NCBI GenBank assembly: GCA_007118555.1
Contig: SKRJ01000431.1
Location: 1 to 6,654 of the forward strand
Source: Anaerolineae bacterium
Lineage (GTDB): Bacteria; Chloroflexota; Anaerolineae; UBA1429
DNA: 6,654 bases
Reading direction: 5' to 3'
Shown: in pieces, positions 1 to 5,617 of the stretch
How the letters are laid out: each line of letters opens with the position of its first letter
Position numbering within the stretch: position 1 is the first letter of the stretch
Notes under the pieces: generated by a model
Database searches by the model: none
What the model was told of the DNA's origin: nothing
What the model saw: only the letters and a program-made list of their open reading frames with translations
Made by a program: the position numbers and the translations under genes

Positions 1-15
1 CGTCTCCGTCTGTCG

Positions 16-195
16 TTACGGCTCGATGTCCACCTGGTTGGCGGCGCCACCCGAGGTGGCACCTAGGGCCGCCCCCACAATGACCGTCAACCGATGGGCA
101 TATCGCACTCCCAGTTTGTACCTTTGCTGATGCGGTTGCCCGGCAGCGTTCTCCTGGGGCGATGCATGGCTATGGGCACTGCATATCGCGGGCAT
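16..195 (-). CDS. Possible small hypothetical protein (59 aa), weak
   Basis: A minus-strand ORF of 59 codons starts at the ATG at 195-193 and ends in TAA at 18-16. A GGAGGG lies about 8 nt before the ATG, and two stops (TGA, TAG) sit directly upstream in frame. It overlaps the last 26 nt of the lipoprotein gene, as a coupled downstream gene might. The second half has a short hydrophobic stretch (LTVIVGAALGA, about residues 36-46) and no family I recognise. It could equally be chance. The opposite strand carries an open frame from the window edge to a TGA at 128-130 that could be the tail of a plus-strand gene. Nothing else is supported in 1-169 apart from a short GCCACC/GGTGGC inverted repeat at 46-60. 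Confidence 0.2.
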   Translation of the reverse strand: MPAICSAHSHASPQENAAGQPHQQRYKLGVRYAHRLTVIVGAALGATSGGAANQVDIEP

Positions 196-835
196 CTATC
201 AAACCCTCCAACGGCATGGCGTAAGCGGTATCGCCGGTAAGGTTTACGAGTTGAAGGCGATGATAGATTACTCGCTCAAGGATCAACTTGCACTGGGGAT
301 TCGTCAGCACATCCGCGCCCAGACGATCATAGTCTCGCAGGCTCTGTTCATGGTACCAGACGGGATCGATGTTACGCTCGACGACGATCTCCTCCGCTTT
401 GTCTTGCTGCGCCTGCCAGCTCTCGACGTCACCGGAGGCGAGGGCCAGCGTAGCACGCGACGTGCGATAGGTCCAATCCTCCGGCCGTCGGGCGATGGCC
501 TGGTCCATGGCATCGGGATCGCCGTCGCGGCGCCCCTGCTCCATGAGCTTGTCGGCCTCATGAAGGTTGCTCAGGACCTCGTATGCATCGAGGACGGCGT
601 CTACCTCGGCATTGCCAGAGCGGCCCGTGATGGCCCGCCGTCCGATGTTTAGCGCAGCGACCAGGTTAGGTGAGCCGTCCTCGTTGGTCGGGTGCATGTT
701 CCGTGACCGCATCCAGTCCTCGGCAAAGGACCGCACCAATGCCCTATCGCTGGGCGTCAGTCCGTCACAACCTGGCTGAAGGCCGATTAACGCCATGAGC
801 AGGCCGAGGCATAGCCAGCGCAGATATCGTCTCAT
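170..835 (-). CDS. Putative lipoprotein of unknown function
   Basis: The 221-residue product starts with a basic segment (MRRYLRW), a hydrophobic stretch (about residues 8-19) and Cys23 in the context LQPGC. This resembles a lipoprotein signal peptide, although the lipobox is imperfect (Gln and Pro at -3 and -2). The mature part is hydrophilic and largely helical in character. A middle region (about 75-150) of Ala/Leu-rich segments resembles TPR-like helical pairs, but I cannot assign a family. The start ATG (835-833) has AGGAGG six nt upstream and overlaps the stop of the preceding gene as ATGA, so the two are probably translationally coupled and co-transcribed. The likely location is the outer face of the cytoplasmic membrane. 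The function is unknown; pairing with a membrane protein suggests a joint envelope role, which is inference. Confidence 0.72.
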   Translation of the reverse strand: MRRYLRWLCLGLLMALIGLQPGCDGLTPSDRALVRSFAEDWMRSRNMHPTNEDGSPNLVAALNIGRRAITGRSGNAEVDAVLDAYEVLSNLHEADKLMEQGRRDGDPDAMDQAIARRPEDWTYRTSRATLALASGDVESWQAQQDKAEEIVVERNIDPVWYHEQSLRDYDRLGADVLTNPQCKLILERVIYHRLQLVNLTGDTAYAMPLEGLIDARDMQCP

Positions 836-1506
836 GGTACTCCTCCTATCGTCAGGCTGGCAAGATCGATCTTCCCTTCGAGCTCCTGCATAAAGTCCTC
901 ACGGGACATCTGCCCCTGGGCAAAGGCCACGATCGCTTGCGTTGGCGCGGTCAACACAGCGATCTGGTTGCCCGACGAGTCGCGGTAATCCACCGCCACC
1001 TGCTGCACGCCTGACGCACTTGTGGTCTCGGCGACCGCCAGCAGCGCCAGGTAGTCGAGCACGGCGTCGGGGTTGCGGCGGTCGGGAAAGCGAAAGCCCT
1101 CGGCGTCGTCGAGCACGGCATAGAGCACGGCGCCTTGCTGGCCGTCAGCGTAGGGCAGCACGTACAGAAAGAGCCCCCTGGTATCGATACCGGCTTCTTC
1201 CAGTTCGAGAGTCAGAGCGACTGAGGCGGCCCGGTCGGGTTCTGGCTCAAAAGCGCGCTCGGCTGGCGATCTGCGCAGGCCCCAGCTTTGGGGCAGGGGC
1301 GACATGAAAATACCCGCTGCACCCAGCACAAGAATCAGGAGCAGGGTGCCCAGACAACAGCCCCGTAGCCGGTGTCGCTTGGGGGCGGTTGGTCCGCCGG
1401 GCGGGGAGCATTCCCGCCAGGGTCGGCTGTCGAGCGGCGGGCTGCACGGGCGCGTGCGGGTGGAGGTCCGCTGGGGGGATCGTCGTTGGCCTGGGCGCTT
1501 GCCCAT
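832..1506 (-). CDS. C-terminal part (TM segment plus extracytoplasmic domain) of a frame-disrupted zinc-ribbon membrane protein
   Basis: This frame encodes one membrane segment (GTLLLILVLGAAGIF, residues 53-67 of the 224-codon reading) preceded by a basic stretch PKRHRLRGCC, then about 155 residues of soluble domain ending in TIGGVP and TGA. The TGA overlaps the ATG of the lipoprotein gene. The first 40 codons from the ATG at 1506 are Arg/Pro/Ser-rich and look like an out-of-frame reading. No Shine-Dalgarno precedes that ATG. I think the true N-terminus is the zinc-ribbon frame at 1335-1790, which lies one base out of phase. Adding one base, for instance to the G5 run at 1381-1385, would give a continuous protein of 319 residues: zinc ribbon, helical segment, proline-rich linker, TM, extracytoplasmic domain. 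The outer domain is not recognised. The break may be a sequencing error, a real mutation or, less likely, programmed frameshifting. Confidence 0.6.
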   Translation of the reverse strand: MGKRPGQRRSPQRTSTRTRPCSPPLDSRPWRECSPPGGPTAPKRHRLRGCCLGTLLLILVLGAAGIFMSPLPQSWGLRRSPAERAFEPEPDRAASVALTLELEEAGIDTRGLFLYVLPYADGQQGAVLYAVLDDAEGFRFPDRRNPDAVLDYLALLAVAETTSASGVQQVAVDYRDSSGNQIAVLTAPTQAIVAFAQGQMSREDFMQELEGKIDLASLTIGGVP

Positions 1507-1790
1507 ATCACCGGCTGGGGCGCCCAGCTGTCACCGTGGCACAAGAATGGTGTATCGTGGTTCTTGGCCGGCAGCCAGTACCGCCCCTGGGCATCAAGTA
1601 CGGCCAGTGTTTGGTGGGCCTCCTGAAAGGCGGCGTTGTCCAACTCGTTGCGGGCATAGCGCGCCTGCAGGGCGTCATAGCGCTGCTGGGCAAGCCGCCA
1701 GGGCTGTGCGTTCTCCAGCACCAGCGCCTGACAGGCGCTGCAGCTCGATGCGTCCGCTGCCAGTTCGGTGTGACAGTGGGGACACCTCAT
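1335..1790 (-). CDS. Zinc-ribbon protein, N-terminal part of a frame-disrupted membrane protein
   Basis: The ATG at 1790-1788 is preceded by AAGGAGG at about 7 nt, the best ribosome site in this part of the window. The product begins MRCPHC and has a CxxC-x10-CxxC zinc ribbon (Cys3, Cys6, Cys17, Cys20). A helical segment (about 30-65: QRYDALQARYARNELDNAAF) resembles the short SHOCT-like helices found after such ribbons. Next come LDAQGRYWLP and GDSWAP, aromatic motifs, and then a Pro/Ala/Arg-rich linker. The frame stops at 1335, inside the stretch that encodes a transmembrane helix in the neighbouring frame, so 151 residues is probably a truncation. The architecture is common in Chloroflexota envelope proteins (knowledge from memory, not searched). 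Its role is unknown. The reading could be extended upstream in frame, but that DNA holds a hairpin and no ribosome site, so I place the start here. Confidence 0.65.
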   Translation of the reverse strand: MRCPHCHTELAADASSCSACQALVLENAQPWRLAQQRYDALQARYARNELDNAAFQEAHQTLAVLDAQGRYWLPAKNHDTPFLCHGDSWAPQPVIWASAQANDDPPSGPPPARARAARRSTADPGGNAPRPADQPPPSDTGYGAVVWAPCS

Positions 1791-1933
1791 CCTAGAACCT
1801 CCTTCTTGGTAAGGAGCGATAGATGGGGGAGTGTGATCAGAAGCCCACTCCCCCCACGAGAGGGTCAGAGTATGCATGCAGGGGCCCTCTGTGGCCCCCT
1901 ACGTATCCCATTATCGCAGGCCTGTGGGGCCGG
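1791..1933. other. Intergenic region with two GC-rich hairpins, peroxiredoxin to zinc-ribbon gene
   Basis: Two inverted repeats lie here. One is GGGGCC (1881-1886) with GGCCCC (1893-1898) and a 6-nt loop. The other is GGGGGAGTG (1825-1833) with CACTCCCCC (1846-1854) and a 12-nt loop. Read on the minus strand both follow the peroxiredoxin stop, so either could end its transcript. Neither has a T-tract, so they are not classical intrinsic terminators. A TGC-GATAAT sequence on the minus strand (GATAAT at 1910-1915) resembles an extended -10 element that could start transcription of the zinc-ribbon gene, but no good -35 accompanies it. Confidence 0.35.
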
Positions 1934-2539
1934 CTACTCGGCGTTCTCGACCTTCCACTCTTTCCAGACCATGCCGACCAGGTCGGGCCGCGGCTTGAGG
2001 GTAGGCTTGCCCGGCTGCCAGCCGGAAGGCGTCACCTCGCCCGTGTCACGTACATGCTGGAATGCCTTGACCTGGCGAATCAGTTCACCCACATTGCGCC
2101 CCACCGTGGGGGTGAGGACCTCCATCGCCTGGATGATGCCATCGGGGTCAATGATAAAGCGCCCGCGGATGTTGACCCCGCCCTGCTCGTCATAGACGCC
2201 ATAGGCGCGTCCGATGCGACCATTTCCATCGGATACCATGGGCCAGGGGAATCCACCTTCTACCATCTTGGAGAGCTCTTCGGCCTGCCAGATCTTGTGC
2301 ACAAAGTGGCTGTTGGTGCTGATGGACAGGACTTCGACGCCCAGATCGTCAAACTCGGACTTTTTGGCAGCGACCGCTGCCAACTCGGTGGGTCAAACAA
2401 AGGTAAAGTCACCCGGGTAAAAGCAGATCACGGTCCATTTGCCGGCATAGTCCGAGAGCTTGATCTTTTCGAACTTGCCATCCTGGTACGCCATTGCCTC
2501 AAAGTCGGGGGCTTGGCCGCCTGCGCGTGCGATATCCAT
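1934..2539 (-). CDS. prxU: Selenocysteine-containing AhpC-type peroxiredoxin
   Basis: This is a cytoplasmic thiol-type peroxidase that reduces hydrogen peroxide and organic hydroperoxides. The 201-residue product matches AhpC/Prx1 from end to end: the active-site motif PGDFTFV-U-PTE (Pro42, Thr46, residue 49), [19 protein letters not shown] and the active-site Arg125 in [11 protein letters not shown]. Codon 49 (2395-2393) is TGA exactly where the family has its peroxidatic Cys, the frame is the same on both sides, and a SECIS-like hairpin follows. I therefore read it as selenocysteine. The resolving Cys of typical 2-Cys enzymes is replaced by Thr170 (GEVTPSGW for the usual GEVCP). The only Cys is Cys39. 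The start chosen is ATG 2539-2537 with AAGGAG five nt upstream, which fits the family N-terminus. A GTG at 2641 in the same frame, also with a strong ribosome site, would add 34 residues. Termination at TGA would give only a useless 48-residue fragment. Confidence 0.92.
2364..2383 (-). promoter_or_regulatory. Bacterial SECIS element (selenocysteine insertion hairpin)
   Basis: On the minus strand, 9 nt after the TGA, TTGGCAGC pairs perfectly with GCTGCCAA across a four-base loop GGTC. The loop begins 18 nt after the TGA, within the roughly 16-37 nt range described for bacterial SECIS elements. A GGUC apical loop is also what I recall for the E. coli fdhF hairpin, where the loop guanines are contacted by SelB. 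The hairpin encodes Leu-Ala-Ala-Val-Ala-Ala-Lys, and the LAA after PTE is normal for AhpC proteins, so structure and protein sequence are both satisfied. Confidence 0.88.
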
Positions 2540-2641
2540 GTTTTCTCCTTGCTTTGTAAAAGATTGCTCAGGCTCCTGGGCTGATGCCTTTGCCGCAGGA
2601 GCGCCTGCCGGCTCTACACACGAGATGCTCTCATCGGTCAC
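2540..2641 (-). other. In-frame N-terminal extension or leader of the peroxiredoxin with its own ribosome site
   Basis: A GTG at 2641-2639 opens the same frame as the peroxiredoxin, with AAGGAGGG (2646-2653) four nt upstream, a stronger ribosome site than the one at the internal ATG. Translation from here adds 34 residues: an acidic start, Cys8 in SISCVEP, then an Ala/Pro/Gln-rich stretch. The last codons are AT-richer and contain the AAGGAG (2545-2550) that serves the internal ATG, which suggests they are under ribosome-site selection. Two products from one message, or a leader that hands ribosomes to the internal start, are both possible. Confidence 0.4.
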
Positions 2642-2680
2642 AATTCCCTCCTTACGAATACGTTTGCAAATGGCAGTTCA

Positions 2681-2709
2681 AGCGTAGCCGCTCTGATGCA
2701 TAATGTCAA
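2681..2709 (-). promoter_or_regulatory. Sigma-70-like promoter for the selenoperoxiredoxin gene
   Basis: On the minus strand there is a perfect -35 TTGACA (2709-2704), a 17-nt spacer and TACGCT (2686-2681) as -10, keeping the important A at position 2 and the final T. The predicted start near 2674 leaves a leader of about 30 nt before the GTG at 2641. A palindrome TTTGCAAA (2663-2670) lies just downstream and could be part of an operator. Confidence 0.55.
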
Positions 2710-2717
2710 CCGCAGTA

Positions 2718-2748
2718 TGCGCAAGGCAGGAGCGCCCTGCACTGCGCA
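2718..2748. repeat. Inverted repeat between divergent promoters
   Basis: The arms are TGCGCA-AG-GCAGG (2718-2730) and CCTGC-AC-TGCGCA (2736-2748), pairing at 11 of 13 positions around a 5-nt centre AGCGC. It lies about 10 bp beyond the -35 of the peroxiredoxin promoter and about 50 bp before the -35 proposed for the HD-GYP gene. It could be a regulator site serving both sides, or just a hairpin. No T-tract follows, so a terminator is unlikely. Confidence 0.4.
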
Positions 2749-2796
2749 GCGTGCTTGAGATCTGTCGCCGTTGATACCCATAGATTGCTCTGGCTC

Positions 2797-2825
2797 TAGA
2801 CAAGATGCTTTTATGCGTGTACACT
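2797..2825 (+). promoter_or_regulatory. Sigma-70-like promoter for the HD-GYP gene
   Basis: TAGACA (2797-2802, five of six matches to the consensus -35), a 17-nt spacer and TACACT (2820-2825, four of six matches) precede the HD-GYP gene. Transcription would start near 2832, about 50 nt before the chosen ATG. It points away from the peroxiredoxin promoter. Confidence 0.45.
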
Positions 2826-2884
2826 GCCATACGGTAAAGGAAACGGTGCGCCATGGCTCGCCCGGTAGCCAAGAGGTAGTCTCG

Positions 2885-5617
2885 ATGCGTCGACTCGTCC
2901 CCGAGCGCCTGCGTCAAGCGATCATAGGGAGGCTGCGCAACAAGATCGTGCTGCCCTTTATGGCGCTGACTCTGCTATTGGCCGTGGGGGGCACCTATCT
3001 GACGGTACGCAGCAGCAACCAGTCCCTTGAGGATCGCCTAACGGCCTATCTTTCCGAGGCGGCTGCCTCGTCGCGTGTAGCCCTTGTGCGCGAAGAGGAC
3101 GAGTTGCTGGCCTCGCTGCGGGCCATGGCATACACCGTTGGTGTACAGGACGCTCTCTTGGCGCAAGACGCGGAGGCGCTGGCGCGGCTGCTGGTACCTC
3201 TCAAGATGAACGATCGGCTGGACCTCGTGCAGCTCTATACGCCCGAGGGCGCCCCTTTTTGGGGCCTGCGCCACGACCCGCGCCAGAGCGGTTCCTCTCA
3301 CTTTGACCTCACCCTGACCCATGGCGAGGACATCACGGCTCTGTCTGCGTTGCTCCTGACAGGGTTCGCCGACGATCTAGGTGACAAACACAGTGCCATC
3401 GTTGCCACGCCTGATGGGCCGGTCTTGGCGGTGGGGATGCCCCTTCCGGGGGCCGAGGGGGTGCAGGGCGCCCTGATCGTGGGGCGTTATCTCGGCCAGG
3501 TTACCCGGCTTTTGGGGGATGCTGCCCTGGCGCGCGTGCGCCTGCTGGATAGCGACTGGCACGCCTTCTCAGGCACGCCCGGCGCCACCGTCTCTGCGAC
3601 CGATCGGGGGAGCCTGATGCTCACGGCGGATCCCGATCAGGTGTTCATCCTGCCCGAGACGCGTGACGGGCGGGGCTATATGGTTGCCTACACGCCGATG
3701 CAGATTCGAGCCGCGCCCGTGGGTTGGATCGAGATCACCCTCAGTGCCGAGTATGTCGCTGCCGCCAGCCGCCAGGTTGCCCTGCGCATGATGATCCTTT
3801 TTGTCGGGGGCACCCTGGCCGTCCTGATCACAGGCATTCTGGTGGCGGGGCGCATCACCCAGCCGCTGCATCGCCTGCTGCAGACGGTACAGGAGATCAC
3901 CCAGGGCAACCTGTCGCGTCGCGTGGATCCCCTGGGCCCGGATGAAGTGGGCCAACTGGCCGGCGCTTTTAACCAGATGACGTCCTCGCTAGAGGATCAT
4001 ACCCAGGCGCTGGGCGAGCGCATTGCCGAGCTGGGGCTCTTGCACACCACCAGCGCCGACCTGAACCGCACCATGGATCGAGAGGAGATCCTTTCTGTAA
4101 CACTGCGTTCGATCCTCGATGCGGGGTACGCCGAGTTGGGCGCCGTTCTTCTGCGCTCAGAAACGGGAGATGCCTGGGTCTGGGCGGCCAGTCTCGGTCG
4201 GAATGGGGCCTCTGGGCTGCCCACGGCGGGGCAGAGGGTGCGCGTGGGTGGCAATGGGATCCTGAGCCTCCTGGAGCAAGCACAGGGGCAGCCCCGCATC
4301 CTCAACGCGCCGGCAGACATTCGGCAGGCGGGCATGCTGCTCGGTATGCCTGCTCACGTGGGTGCGCTCATGATGCTCCCCCTGGTCGTAGGCAACGATG
4401 CCTTTGGCCTGATCGCCCTGGGCCATCCCGACAAAGATGCGTATTCAACCGACACCCAACTGCGTGTCATTCAGACGATCTCGACGGAGACTGCCGAGTC
4501 GCTGCAGAGGGCGCATCTCCACGCCCAGGTCAGCAACAAGGTTACGCAGTTGGCCAGCCTGCATCAGGTCTCGCGCACGATTAGCGCTCGCCTGTCTCAG
4601 GATGAGGTGCTCTCTCAGGTGCTCGAGAGCGTTATGCAGATCACCGGCGCTGATGTGGCCGTGGTCGCCCTGATCGATCCGGGCAGTGGCGAGCTCTATC
4701 CCGCAGCTCGCCGCGGCACCAACCCATCGCAGCCGTGGCCGGGCCGGGAGCTCGCGCAGCATGCGAGTCGCACCGGGCAGGCGCTGACCCGGGCAGAGGG
4801 CCGCGTCAGAGCCATCTCTTCTGATGCGGATCATGCCGAGCCCGGCACGGCCCTGTGCGTCCCCATCTCGTCGGAGAACGAGACCATGGGGGTGATCTAT
4901 GTGTCACGTACCGAGGCCAGACGCTCCTTTGCCTCGCAGGACATTGGCCCCCTGCAGACCGTGGCGGCCCAGGCGGGCGTCGCCGTCCGCAATGCGCGCC
5001 TGTACGAGAGCATCCACAACATGTATGAGAATGTGGTGCGGTCGTTGGCCAGCGCCGTGGATGCCCGTGACCCGTATACGCACGGTCACTCGCATCGCGT
5101 CGCGGCCAATGCGGTCGCGGTGGGTCGGCGCATGGGGCTGGATGGCGAGTCGCTCCATCAGCTCAGGACAGCCGGGCATCTCCATGACGTGGGCAAGATC
5201 GGCGTGCGCGATGCCGTGCTGCTCAAGCCCGGTGCACTGTCAGAGTACGAGATGGACTCGATCCGACAGCATCCGGTGGTGGGGGCGCGCATCCTCGAGC
5301 CGGTGGGCTTTGGCAGCGAGATCATCGCGGGCGTCCTCGGCCACCATGAGCGCTATGACGGGAGTGGTTATCCGTACGGCATTCGAGGAGAGGCACTCTC
5401 CATCCATGCCCGCATTCTGGCGGCGGTGGATGCCTTTGATGCCATGGCATCGGACCGTCCCTATCGTCGTGCGCTGAGCATCGACTATGCCCTCGAGGAG
5501 CTCGACTTTCATGCAGGGACCCAGTTCGACCCTCAGGTGGCACATACCCTGATTCAGGCCGTCCAGGCGGGGGAGATCACGCTGCCCCACAGTGTGTCTG
5601 AGGTGGATGCGCCATGA
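2885..5617 (+). CDS. Membrane-bound sensor with HAMP, two GAF and HD-GYP domains (predicted cyclic di-GMP phosphodiesterase)
   Basis: This 910-residue protein probably hydrolyses cyclic di-GMP at the inner face of the membrane. Order: TM1 (about 20-41), an extracytoplasmic sensor of about 260 residues of the CHASE/dCache kind, TM2 (302-322), HAMP (about 323-375), GAF1 (about 383-545), GAF2 (about 556-705) and HD-GYP (713 to about 890). The catalytic signature is complete: DPYTHGHSHRV (His735), HLHDVGKIG (His767, Asp768), His796 in RQHPVVG, HHERYDGSGYP (820-830) and Asp849 in AAVDAFDAM. No GGDEF or kinase domain is present. The start chosen is ATG 2885, giving a short basic N-terminus before TM1, with a modest AGAGG 8 nt upstream. 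A GTG at 2846 after AAGGA, and a longer open frame reaching back to 2771, are alternatives. The stop overlaps the next ATG as ATGA. The ligands of the sensor and GAF domains cannot be read from the sequence. Confidence 0.9.
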   Translation: MRRLVPERLRQAIIGRLRNKIVLPFMALTLLLAVGGTYLTVRSSNQSLEDRLTAYLSEAAASSRVALVREEDELLASLRAMAYTVGVQDALLAQDAEALARLLVPLKMNDRLDLVQLYTPEGAPFWGLRHDPRQSGSSHFDLTLTHGEDITALSALLLTGFADDLGDKHSAIVATPDGPVLAVGMPLPGAEGVQGALIVGRYLGQVTRLLGDAALARVRLLDSDWHAFSGTPGATVSATDRGSLMLTADPDQVFILPETRDGRGYMVAYTPMQIRAAPVGWIEITLSAEYVAAASRQVALRMMILFVGGTLAVLITGILVAGRITQPLHRLLQTVQEITQGNLSRRVDPLGPDEVGQLAGAFNQMTSSLEDHTQALGERIAELGLLHTTSADLNRTMDREEILSVTLRSILDAGYAELGAVLLRSETGDAWVWAASLGRNGASGLPTAGQRVRVGGNGILSLLEQAQGQPRILNAPADIRQAGMLLGMPAHVGALMMLPLVVGNDAFGLIALGHPDKDAYSTDTQLRVIQTISTETAESLQRAHLHAQVSNKVTQLASLHQVSRTISARLSQDEVLSQVLESVMQITGADVAVVALIDPGSGELYPAARRGTNPSQPWPGRELAQHASRTGQALTRAEGRVRAISSDADHAEPGTALCVPISSENETMGVIYVSRTEARRSFASQDIGPLQTVAAQAGVAVRNARLYESIHNMYENVVRSLASAVDARDPYTHGHSHRVAANAVAVGRRMGLDGESLHQLRTAGHLHDVGKIGVRDAVLLKPGALSEYEMDSIRQHPVVGARILEPVGFGSEIIAGVLGHHERYDGSGYPYGIRGEALSIHARILAAVDAFDAMASDRPYRRALSIDYALEELDFHAGTQFDPQVAHTLIQAVQAGEITLPHSVSEVDAP

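Noticed and set aside
46..60. GCCACC-CGA-GGTGGC hairpin as a terminator of the lipoprotein operon
   Set aside because: Only 6 bp with a 3-nt loop and no T-tract on either strand, so it is not distinguishable from chance in GC-rich DNA.
1389..2195. Plus-strand open frame across the zinc-ribbon gene
   Set aside because: GC-rich shadow with no motif or ribosome site. It crosses a clear CxxC-encoding gene and intergenic hairpins on the other strand.
2393..2395. TGA as an ordinary nonsense mutation making a peroxiredoxin pseudogene
   Set aside because: The stop falls precisely on the catalytic Cys codon, the downstream protein is intact and family-like, and a perfect SECIS-type hairpin follows at the right distance. 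All three together by chance are very unlikely.
1823..2584. Long plus-strand open frame (about 253 codons) opposite the peroxiredoxin
   Set aside because: It has no recognisable protein features and is antisense to a clear AhpC sequence. A gene caller might choose it because the true gene contains TGA.
2678..2917. Minus-strand open frame of 79 codons across the divergent promoter region
   Set aside because: It covers both promoters and the inverted repeat, has no recognisable features, and runs antisense into the HD-GYP start.
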